Shown in pieces: positions 1 through 5,407 of a stretch of 6,355 nt of DNA. Below the pieces are notes generated by a model. It did no database searches. It was not told the DNA's origin and saw only the letters and a list, made by a program, of their open reading frames with translations. This DNA comes from an uncultured Flavobacteriaceae bacterium. GTDB lineage: Bacteria > Bacteroidota > Bacteroidia > Flavobacteriales > Flavobacteriaceae. A program made the translations under genes and the position numbers. Location: positions 1-6,355 of the forward strand of contig CAJWNW010000093.1 of assembly GCA_913044085.1 (NCBI GenBank), in the 5' to 3' direction. How positions within the stretch are numbered: the stretch's first letter is position 1; the number at the start of each line of letters is the position of its first letter.

Positions 1-159
1 TTATTGCAAAAAATTACTACCGAAACAAAACAGTTGGTTCAAAAATCAGCTTTGGCAACAGCCATAATATCCATAGGTAATCCAGTTTTAATTACCATGG
101 GTGCTGGTGACATTGGTCAGGAAGTTAAAACACTCACTAAAAATTTGATTCATGCGTAA
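1..159 (+). CDS. murC: UDP-N-acetylmuramate--L-alanine ligase MurC, C-terminal end (5' end outside window)
   Basis: The window opens inside a reading frame (frame 1) whose last 52 codons end at TAA 157-159. The visible peptide begins LLQKITTETKQLV and contains ITMGAGDIGQEVKTLTKNL. The 'T(L/M)GAGDI' segment near the C-terminus is characteristic of MurC, the cytoplasmic ATP-dependent ligase that adds L-alanine to UDP-MurNAc in peptidoglycan precursor synthesis. Only part of the C-terminal Mur ligase domain is present; the ATP-binding and catalytic centre lie upstream and cannot be checked. The stop overlaps the ftsQ start by 8 bp, and the murC-ftsQ-ftsA-ftsZ order is the usual one in Bacteroidota, which supports the call. 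Other Mur ligases share the fold, but the motif together with the position just before ftsQ favours MurC. Confidence 0.88.
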   Translation, partial: LLQKITTETKQLVQKSALATAIISIGNPVLITMGAGDIGQEVKTLTKNLIHA

Positions 160-868
160 GTATTTGAATTTTATCAAAGGAATCTTTACACTACTGCTAG
201 TGTTGTTTTTATTTGCATTTTCATCGGCACGAAACAACGCTAGAACACCAGATAGCATAAACATTCATTTTAATGGAGAAAATCCTCTTTTTATCACTGC
301 ATCAAACGTTGATAAAATGTTAATACAAAACCGGGAATATATAGAATGTGTAACGAAAGATGTTTTGGATTTAAAAGCTTTGGAATCTACAATATCTTCT
401 CATATGATGATTGAAACAGCAGAGGTTTATTTGACTGTTGATGGAGTCCTGAAGATTGATATTGAGCAACGCAAACCTTTGGCCAGAGTCGTTTCTGAGC
501 CTTCATTTTACATTGACCGACAAGGACAGCCAATGCCACTCTCAGACGCTTACAGTGCACGTGTTTTATTGGTGCATGGAAACGTTACAAATTCAAATAT
601 TGAAATTATTTATCAGATGCTTATGGCCATTGAAAATGATTCCTTTTTAAAATTATATACCACAGACCTTATAATTGATGCTCAAAATCAAATTTCTATG
701 CGCACAAGAGATTGTTCGTTTGAAATTCTTATTGGAGACCTTAATCGATTAGATCAAAAAATAATAAACTTTAAGGCCTTTTACCAAAAGGCTAAAAAGG
801 ACAGTTTACTGAAAGACTATAAAAAGGTGAATTTAAAATTCAACCAACAAGTTGTTGGTATTAAATAA
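152..868 (+). CDS. ftsQ: Cell division protein FtsQ/DivIB
   Basis: This 238-aa bitopic divisome protein has a very short cytoplasmic N-terminus (MRKYLNFIK), one hydrophobic membrane segment at about residues 10-26 and a periplasmic remainder. Residues ~36-106 fit the POTRA domain. They are followed by the FtsQ hallmark EQRKPLARV (105-113) and by FYIDRQGQPMPLS (119-131), which leads into the beta domain. In characterised bacteria FtsQ bridges early cytoplasmic divisome proteins and the FtsL/FtsB and FtsW/FtsI synthase. The ATG at 152 lies inside the last codons of murC, an 8-bp overlap that suggests translational coupling; no Shine-Dalgarno site is visible. ftsA starts 7 bp after the stop. Sequence conservation in this family is low, so the call rests on architecture, the QRKP motif and gene order. 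Confidence 0.92.
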   Translation: MRKYLNFIKGIFTLLLVLFLFAFSSARNNARTPDSINIHFNGENPLFITASNVDKMLIQNREYIECVTKDVLDLKALESTISSHMMIETAEVYLTVDGVLKIDIEQRKPLARVVSEPSFYIDRQGQPMPLSDAYSARVLLVHGNVTNSNIEIIYQMLMAIENDSFLKLYTTDLIIDAQNQISMRTRDCSFEILIGDLNRLDQKIINFKAFYQKAKKDSLLKDYKKVNLKFNQQVVGIK

Positions 869-875
869 ATAAATT

Positions 876-2183
876 ATGGAGACTCAAAACACAGCCGTAG
901 GCTTAGACATTGGAACTACAAAAATTGTAGCAATGATTGGGCGTAAAAATCAGTACGGTAAATTAGAAACAGTTGGTGTTGGAAAATCAAAAAGTCTGGG
1001 GGTTCACAGAGGAGTGGTAAACAACATCACCCAGACCATTCAATCCATTCAACAAGCCGTTTCGCAAGCTGAATCCGCAACTGACATTAAAATTTCAGGC
1101 GTGACCGTTGGGATTGCTGGACAACACATCCGAAGTTTACAACACAGCGATTATATAACAAGGGCTAATGCAGAACAAGTAATCGATGAAGAGGATATTG
1201 ATCGCTTGATTAATCAAGTTCATAAATTAGTGATGTTACCAGGTGAAGAAATCATTCATGTCCTGCCTCAGGATTTTAAAGTTGACGGACAGGCAGAAAT
1301 TAGAGAACCTATAGGGATGTATGGGGAAAGACTCGAAGCAAACTTTCATGTAGTTGTAGGGCAAGTTTCATCTATTCGTAACATTGGCCGTTGCATTCAA
1401 ACAGCGGGTTTGAGCTTGGAAGGCATTACCTTGGAACCTTTGGCTTCTGCCAAAGCAGTACTCAGTCAAGAAGAAAAAGAAGCGGGTGTCGCGTTGATTG
1501 ATATTGGTGGCGGAACCACCGATTTAGCGGTGTTTAAAGATGGCATCATTCGCCATACAGCGGTTATCCCATTTGGGGGTAATGTTATCACTGAAGATAT
1601 TAAAGAAGGTTGTTCCATTATTGAAAAGCAAGCAGAGCTTTTAAAAATAAAATTCGGTTCGGCTTGGCCAGGCGAGAATAAAGAAAATGAAATTGTTTCA
1701 ATTCCTGGCCTACGGGGTAGAGATCCCAAAGAGATAACGCTTAAGAATTTATCTAAAATCATTCATGCCAGAGTGGTGGAGATAATTGAACAAGTTTATG
1801 TGGAAATTAAAAATTATGGCCACGAAGAGCAAAAGAAAAAATTAATTGCAGGAATTGTACTGACAGGCGGCGGCAGTCAACTCAAGCATTTAAAGCAGTT
1901 GGTGGAATACATAACTGGAATGGACACCCGTGTGGGTTACCCTAATGAACATTTGGCAGGGGATAGTGATAGTGATATTACAAGTCCATTGTATGCGACT
2001 GCTGTCGGGTTGGTTTTGGATGGTTTGCAACGTCAAGATAAACAACAACCTGTGGCAGATTCAAGCCCAGATTTAGATGAAGAATCGCCCGAGATACCAA
2101 AAAATCCGCCTACTGTACGTTCCAAAGGATTTCTTGAGAAACTAACCGAGCGCGTAAAAGAATTTTTAGAAAATGCAGAATAA
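876..2183 (+). CDS. ftsA: Cell division protein FtsA, actin-like membrane tether of FtsZ
   Basis: This 435-aa protein has the actin/Hsp70 ATPase fold motifs in order: phosphate-1 GLDIGTTK (residues 9-16), phosphate-2 DIGGGTTDLAVF (209-220) and the adenosine motif GIVLTGGGSQL (326-336). The FtsA-specific 1C (SHS2) region falls at about residues 83-165. After the ATPase core (to ~385) comes a short polar, acidic linker, and then a C-terminal amphipathic helix from about residue 417 (GFLEKLTERVKEFLENAE). This helix matches the membrane-targeting sequence by which FtsA attaches FtsZ filaments to the inner membrane. The length is slightly above the ~420 aa of the E. coli protein. ATG 876 follows an A/T-rich leader 7 bp after the ftsQ stop. 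ftsZ begins 21 bp downstream, so the two partners are almost certainly cotranscribed. Confidence 0.97.
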   Translation: METQNTAVGLDIGTTKIVAMIGRKNQYGKLETVGVGKSKSLGVHRGVVNNITQTIQSIQQAVSQAESATDIKISGVTVGIAGQHIRSLQHSDYITRANAEQVIDEEDIDRLINQVHKLVMLPGEEIIHVLPQDFKVDGQAEIREPIGMYGERLEANFHVVVGQVSSIRNIGRCIQTAGLSLEGITLEPLASAKAVLSQEEKEAGVALIDIGGGTTDLAVFKDGIIRHTAVIPFGGNVITEDIKEGCSIIEKQAELLKIKFGSAWPGENKENEIVSIPGLRGRDPKEITLKNLSKIIHARVVEIIEQVYVEIKNYGHEEQKKKLIAGIVLTGGGSQLKHLKQLVEYITGMDTRVGYPNEHLAGDSDSDITSPLYATAVGLVLDGLQRQDKQQPVADSSPDLDEESPEIPKNPPTVRSKGFLEKLTERVKEFLENAE

Positions 2184-2204
2184 CCAACAATTAAATAAAA
2201 AAAA

Positions 2205-4124
2205 ATGAGCAGTACTAACGATTTTGGAATCCAATTCGATTTACCAAAAAACCAATCAAACGTCATTAAAGTAATTGGCGTAGGAGGCGGCGGCAGCAAT
2301 GCAATCAATCACATGTTTAAACAAGGCATCAATGGCGTCGATTTTGTCATTTGTAATACAGATTCTCAAGCCCTAAATAATAGCGGTGTGCCCAATAAAA
2401 TACAGTTGGGTGTCAATCTTACTGAGGGTCTTGGTGCAGGTGCAAATCCTGAGATAGGTGAAAAAGCAGCCATAGAGAGTTTAGAGGACATACGCAACTT
2501 GTTAACAACCAATACCAAAATGGTTTTTATTACTGCTGGTATGGGCGGAGGTACCGGAACCGGGGCTGCACCAATCATTGCGAAAATGGCCATGGATATG
2601 GACATTTTAACAGTTGGAATTGTCACCATCCCTTTTCAGTTTGAAGGGAAAATAAGAAATAATCAAGCGCAGAAAGGCATTGAGAAGTTTAGAAAAACCG
2701 TTGATTCTTTGGTTATTATAAACAACAATAAGTTGCGTGAAGTTTATGGAAACCTTGGTTTTAAAGCTGGGTTTTCAAAGGCTGATGAAGTGCTTTCCAC
2801 AGCTGCTCGTGGAATTGCTGAAGTCATCACACACCACTACACCCAAAATATTGATTTAAGGGACGCCAAAACAGTGCTGAGTTCTAGTGGAACTGCCATA
2901 ATGGGGGCTTCTACCGCTTTTGGAGAAAATCGTGCAAAAAAGGCCATTACAAATGCTTTGGATTCACCTTTGCTAAATGATAACAAAATTACTGGGGCAA
3001 AAAATGTACTGCTCTTAATTGTTTCTGGTTCTAAAGAAATAACCATTGACGAAATCGGTGAAATCAACGATCACATTCAAGCCGAGGCAGGACATGGTGC
3101 TAATATTATTATGGGGGTTGGTGATGATCAGACCCATGGCGAAGCAATATCTGTAACCATCATCGCAACAGGTTTTGATGCCCACCAGCAAAATGAAATT
3201 ACAAATGTTGAGCCTTTAAAAGTAGTACATGATTTAGAAGATGAACAAGCCATGGAGCATGATTTAACAACTCTAGAGATTGAATACCCTCAAAAGGAAA
3301 TTTTAGATGGTAAAGATAAATCTCCAATTGTTTGTGATTTAGAAAATGATACTGAAGCGATATCGTTTGAAGACTCAGACCAGCTTATGGATTTGATTCC
3401 AACGACAGATTTGCTCAAAGGAATTGAAGTTGATTTTGAGGAGGTACTTTACAATTCGGATGATGAAGAGTTCATTATAAATACAATTGAACCGGAAGCC
3501 GAAGTTTCTGATGCGATTGCAAAAGATGAGCAAACAAGTTTGACATTTGATTTGCCAATTTACAATGAAATAAACTCCTTGAAAGAAGGTGTTGAAATCT
3601 TTCAATTGGAAGACAATGTCAATAATATTGAAGTTGATGACTTTATTGAATTGGTTGCTGTTTCAGAAGTAGTTGGGGTCGGTGAGGAGACCTACACGCT
3701 TGATGATCACATTGTAATACAACAAACAAATAAACAATTTGATCCATCACTTGAAACGACAACAGAAATTCCAGAGGTTAAGTTGGACGAAGAAATGGTG
3801 CTTACCAAAGTGACTGTAAAAGAGCGTAAAGTCACTCCTGAGCCCAAAGAGAATACTAACCCTTTTGAAAGTCCAATCTCCAGAACCTTAAGAGATCGCG
3901 CTGATGACCGCCGTCAAAAAATGAAAGCCTTCAATTATAAATTTAACGCTTCTAAAATTGAAGAATTCGAAAAAGAGCCGGCTTATAAACGCCAGGGAAT
4001 TGAATTGAGTGATGGCCCTGCAGTTGTTGAAAATCAAGTTTCAAGAACTTCCGTTACGTCAGACGAAAATGAAGACACACAAGTACGCTCCAATAATTCT
4101 TTTTTACACGATAACGTGGATTAG
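2205..4124 (+). CDS. ftsZ: Cell division protein FtsZ, with long acidic C-terminal linker
   Basis: This 639-aa tubulin-like GTPase forms the cytokinetic ring. The GTPase part (~residues 20-326) has GVGGGGSNAINHM (25-37), the tubulin signature GGGTGTG (114-120), PFQFEGKIR (143-151, with the GTP-contacting Glu and Arg) and the catalytic T7 loop N215-x-D217-x-x-D220. From ~327 to ~550 runs a long, low-complexity linker rich in Asp and Glu. A conserved tail follows (~551-602) containing NPFESPISRTLRDRADDRRQ and then EEFEKEPAYKRQGIEL, the Bacteroidota counterpart of the C-terminal peptide that binds FtsA and other partners. About 37 polar residues lie beyond it. Enterobacterial FtsZ is ~383 aa; ~600-660 aa is usual in Bacteroidota. 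ATG 2205 follows a leader of almost only A and T, with no Shine-Dalgarno site. A terminator follows the stop. Confidence 0.98.
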   Translation: MSSTNDFGIQFDLPKNQSNVIKVIGVGGGGSNAINHMFKQGINGVDFVICNTDSQALNNSGVPNKIQLGVNLTEGLGAGANPEIGEKAAIESLEDIRNLLTTNTKMVFITAGMGGGTGTGAAPIIAKMAMDMDILTVGIVTIPFQFEGKIRNNQAQKGIEKFRKTVDSLVIINNNKLREVYGNLGFKAGFSKADEVLSTAARGIAEVITHHYTQNIDLRDAKTVLSSSGTAIMGASTAFGENRAKKAITNALDSPLLNDNKITGAKNVLLLIVSGSKEITIDEIGEINDHIQAEAGHGANIIMGVGDDQTHGEAISVTIIATGFDAHQQNEITNVEPLKVVHDLEDEQAMEHDLTTLEIEYPQKEILDGKDKSPIVCDLENDTEAISFEDSDQLMDLIPTTDLLKGIEVDFEEVLYNSDDEEFIINTIEPEAEVSDAIAKDEQTSLTFDLPIYNEINSLKEGVEIFQLEDNVNNIEVDDFIELVAVSEVVGVGEETYTLDDHIVIQQTNKQFDPSLETTTEIPEVKLDEEMVLTKVTVKERKVTPEPKENTNPFESPISRTLRDRADDRRQKMKAFNYKFNASKIEEFEKEPAYKRQGIELSDGPAVVENQVSRTSVTSDENEDTQVRSNNSFLHDNVD

Positions 4125-4128
4125 TCGA

Positions 4129-4143
4129 GGATTTTTAAAATCC
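4129..4143. repeat. 15-nt palindrome just after the ftsZ stop
   Basis: GGATTTTTAAAATCC begins 4 bp after the ftsZ stop codon. Its 7-nt arms (4129-4135 and 4137-4143) are perfectly complementary around a single central T. In RNA it could form only about 5-6 pairs because a loop is needed. It sits directly before the main terminator hairpin. It could help transcript 3'-end stability or be a protein-binding palindrome; no function can be assigned from sequence. Confidence 0.45.
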
Positions 4144-4145
4144 AG

Positions 4146-4177
4146 AAAAAACCTGAAAATTTTTTCAGGTTTTTTTT
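4146..4177 (+). terminator. Intrinsic terminator closing the dcw cluster
   Basis: A perfect inverted repeat has its left arm at 4146-4158 and its right arm at 4163-4175, with the core ACCTGAAA pairing with TTTCAGGT and a 4-nt loop (ATTT). It ends in a run of eight T (4170-4177), which matches a rho-independent terminator 21 bp after the ftsZ stop. The left arm starts with six A, so the structure could also work on the other strand, although no minus-strand gene is seen here. Confidence 0.9.
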
Positions 4178-4208
4178 ATGCGTTATAACCTCTAAATGAA
4201 TATTTAAC

Positions 4209-4216
4209 TATATTCG
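4209..4216 (+). promoter_or_regulatory. Possible -7 promoter element for the yqeY unit
   Basis: TATATTCG lies 20 bp before the yqeY start and after the ftsZ terminator. It matches the Bacteroidota -7 consensus TAnnTTTG except for one C in place of T. No good TTTG -33 element is seen 19-21 bp upstream (that stretch reads about CGTTATAA), so this would be a weak or variant promoter. The main support is position: a new transcript must start between the terminator and the gene. Confidence 0.4.
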
Positions 4217-4236
4217 TAAACCAAAAATAATTAATA

Positions 4237-4686
4237 ATGAATTTACATGATTCTGTTATGACAGCCCTGAAAGCCGCGATGAAATCAAAAGATACGTTAG
4301 CGCTTAATGCCTTGAGATCTGTAAAATCTGCCATTCTTTTGGCCCAAACCAGTGTATCTAAGGGTGTAATGTCTAAATCAGATGAGGTAAAACTGCTTCA
4401 GAAATTGATTAAACAACGTCGCGATAGTGCAGAAATTTTCACTCAACAGGACCGTCCAGACTTGGCCGCTCCAGAACTGTTAGAAGCGGAAATTATCAGT
4501 CAATTTTTACCCGAAATGCTCTCAGAGGATGCTGTTGAAATTGCGGTTTTAAATGCCATTGATAAACTGGGTGCAGAAGGTATGAAAGACATGGGAAAAG
4601 TCATGGGCTCTCTTAGTAAAGAATTGGCTGGTAAAACCGATGGAAAAACAATTTCTGGATTGGTTAAAAAACATTTAATGTCCTAA
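4237..4686 (+). CDS. yqeY: GatB/YqeY domain-containing protein
   Basis: This 149-aa, all-helical cytoplasmic protein matches the stand-alone YqeY family throughout its length. Recognisable segments are LKAAMKSKD (11-19), ALRSVKSAI (25-33), LLQKLIKQRRDSAEIF (53-68), PELLEAEIISQFLPEMLSE (79-97), GMKDMGKVMGSL (115-126) and the C-terminal DGKTISGLVKKHL (135-147). The family is homologous to the C-terminal tRNA-binding region of the amidotransferase subunit GatB. It has no established catalytic activity of its own, and a tRNA-related role is inferred from that homology. ATG 4237 follows an A/T-rich leader (AAATAATTAATA). The gene lies after the ftsZ terminator, so it is probably transcribed separately from the dcw cluster. 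A tRNA-Arg gene begins 8 bp after its stop and may share its transcript. Confidence 0.93.
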   Translation: MNLHDSVMTALKAAMKSKDTLALNALRSVKSAILLAQTSVSKGVMSKSDEVKLLQKLIKQRRDSAEIFTQQDRPDLAAPELLEAEIISQFLPEMLSEDAVEIAVLNAIDKLGAEGMKDMGKVMGSLSKELAGKTDGKTISGLVKKHLMS

Positions 4687-4694
4687 TATATAAT

Positions 4695-4768
4695 GGCTGC
4701 GTAGCTCAATTGGATAGAGCACTGGATTTCGGCTCCAGCGGTTGTAGGTTCGACTCCTGTCGCAGTCA
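4695..4768 (+). tRNA. tRNA-Arg, anticodon UCG
   Basis: A full cloverleaf can be drawn. The acceptor stem is GGCTGCG (4695-4701) with CGCAGTC (4761-4767), including one G-U pair. The D stem is GCTC/GAGC with a 9-nt loop. The anticodon stem is CTGGA (4722-4726) with TCCAG (4734-4738) around the loop TTTCGGC, giving anticodon TCG at 4729-4731, which reads CGA and possibly other CGN arginine codons. The variable region is CGGTT and the T loop is TTCGACT. Position 20 in the D loop is A and the discriminator base is A73, both consistent with arginine identity. The T stem (GTAGG/CCTGT) has two adjacent wobble pairs. CCA is not encoded, because CAC follows position 72. It starts 8 bp after yqeY and has a terminator just behind it. 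Confidence 0.95.
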
Positions 4769-4774
4769 CACATT

Positions 4775-4812
4775 TGGAGAATTGATTCACAAGAGTTGGT
4801 TCTCCATTTTTT
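4775..4812 (+). terminator. Intrinsic terminator of the yqeY/tRNA-Arg transcript
   Basis: TGGAGAA (4775-4781) pairs with TTCTCCA (4800-4806), and six T follow (4807-4812). The 18-nt loop is rather large but could be shortened by G-U pairs inside it. The position, 7 bp after the tRNA, makes a rho-independent terminator the natural reading. Confidence 0.75.
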
Positions 4813-4838
4813 GTTATTGAAACTTTGCTTCACAAATC

Positions 4839-4869
4839 ATCCCTAAGAATAATTTTTATTCTTGGGGAT
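4839..4869. repeat. Strong 13-bp inverted repeat (hairpin) upstream of the secreted-protein promoter
   Basis: ATCCCTAAGAATA (4839-4851) pairs with TATTCTTGGGGAT (4857-4869) through 13 base pairs, one of them G-U, closing a 5-nt loop (ATTTT). An A/T-rich stretch follows (4870-4881). It lies between the tRNA terminator and the promoter at 4879-4910, so it is probably not in the leader of the downstream mRNA. Possible roles are a back-up or bidirectional terminator, an operator, or a remnant repeat. None can be chosen from the sequence alone. Confidence 0.7.
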
Positions 4870-4879
4870 AATTTTTATT
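4849..4879. repeat. 12-bp direct repeat ATAATTTTTATT, two copies
   Basis: ATAATTTTTATT occurs at 4849-4860 and again at 4868-4879, spaced 19 bp start to start (just under two helical turns). The first copy spans the hairpin loop and the second reaches the -33 element of the promoter. It could be paired regulator sites or simply slippage in A/T-rich DNA. Confidence 0.5.
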
Positions 4880-4910
4880 TTGCTCATTTTTGCTCAATTA
4901 TCTATATTTG
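4879..4910 (+). promoter_or_regulatory. Bacteroidota-type promoter (TTTG / TAnnTTTG) for the secreted-protein pair
   Basis: A -33 element TTTG (4879-4882) and a -7 element TATATTTG (4903-4910) are separated by 20 bp, matching the known Bacteroidota consensus (TTTG, 19-21 bp, TAnnTTTG). The expected transcription start is around 4915-4919, giving a short leader of about 12-16 nt before the ATG at 4931. This rules out an in-frame upstream TTG at 4862 as a start, because it would not be in the transcript. Confidence 0.8.
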
Positions 4911-4930
4911 AATCATTGACCAATTTAACA

Positions 4931-5407
4931 ATGCGTTACTTCTTTTTAGCTTTTTTACTGCTAAGTCTATCAAGCTTTAGCCAAACCATTTCCAAACAAG
5001 TCATTGGTCCAGCTGGTGCTACTTTTGAGAATGGGAATAATAAACTGAGCTATACTGCAGGAGAAGTGGTAGTAGGCGCTATGACCGATGAAGACGGCAG
5101 CTATCAATTGGGTAATGGTTACTACCCTTCTTTAGATCTATCGATTTTAAATACAGAGTCGCCTGATCTCCAATTACAAGTCAAGGTTTATCCCAACCCT
5201 GTAACAGAGGCTATTTTCATAACCCATCCCACAGAAGAGTTCTTCGAAGTAAGAATAACAGATGTCAGCGGAAAACAAATACTACAAACAGCACATCAAA
5301 AACAACATCCATTAAGTGTTGAAACATTAACTGCAGGCATTTATGTTGTAACTGTCACCACAAAAGAGTCTAAACAAACCAATACGTATAAAGTTATCAA
5401 GCAATGA
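4931..5407 (+). CDS. Small secreted protein with C-terminal T9SS type A sorting domain
   Basis: This 158-aa protein starts with a typical signal peptide (MRYFFLAFLLLSLSSFS, likely cleaved before Q18). Residues ~18-70 (including SKQVIGPAGATFENGNNKL and LGNGYYPSLDL) resemble a short N-terminal module common in Bacteroidota secreted proteins. Residues ~82-158 form a T9SS type A sorting domain: VKVYPNPV (84-91), a beta-rich core with VRITDVSGKQIL, LTAGIYVVTVTT (133-144) and the terminal KVIKQ. Such a domain directs export through the type IX system and usually cell-surface attachment or release. Almost nothing lies between the two modules, so no catalytic domain is visible and the function is unknown. 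ATG 4931 is chosen because it begins the signal peptide and lies just downstream of the promoter. The stop overlaps the next gene's ATG (ATGA). Confidence 0.9.
   Translation: MRYFFLAFLLLSLSSFSQTISKQVIGPAGATFENGNNKLSYTAGEVVVGAMTDEDGSYQLGNGYYPSLDLSILNTESPDLQLQVKVYPNPVTEAIFITHPTEEFFEVRITDVSGKQILQTAHQKQHPLSVETLTAGIYVVTVTTKESKQTNTYKVIKQ

Noticed and set aside
456..650. A 64-codon plus-strand frame inside ftsQ
   Set aside because: It overlaps the conserved POTRA/QRKP region of FtsQ in another frame and has no recognisable content.
1466..1762. Minus-strand open frame of 98 codons inside ftsA
   Set aside because: It is antisense to well-conserved FtsA ATPase motifs and the peptide has no recognisable family; it is a shadow of the coding strand.
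1866..2294. The same GGCGGCGGCAG string in ftsA (near 1866) and ftsZ (near 2286)
   Set aside because: Both encode Gly-Gly-Ser nucleotide-binding loops, so this is convergent codon use, not a repeat element.
2366..2629. Minus-strand open frame inside the FtsZ GTPase domain
   Set aside because: It is the complement of glycine-rich FtsZ codons, producing a proline/alanine-rich nonsense peptide with no leader of its own.
3375..3605. Minus-strand open frame opposite the FtsZ linker
   Set aside because: The linker is low complexity and easily gives open antisense frames. No promoter or domain was seen.
4878..4897. Two TTTTGCTCA copies near the promoter as a possible operator
   Set aside because: They are short and A/T-rich, and the first is explained by the -33 element. 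The second is too close (10 bp) to the -7 box to be a -33 alternative.
4862..4930. An in-frame TTG start at 4862 that would add 23 residues to the small T9SS protein
   Set aside because: It lies upstream of the promoter -7 element (4903-4910) and inside the right arm of the hairpin. ATG 4931 begins a standard signal peptide.
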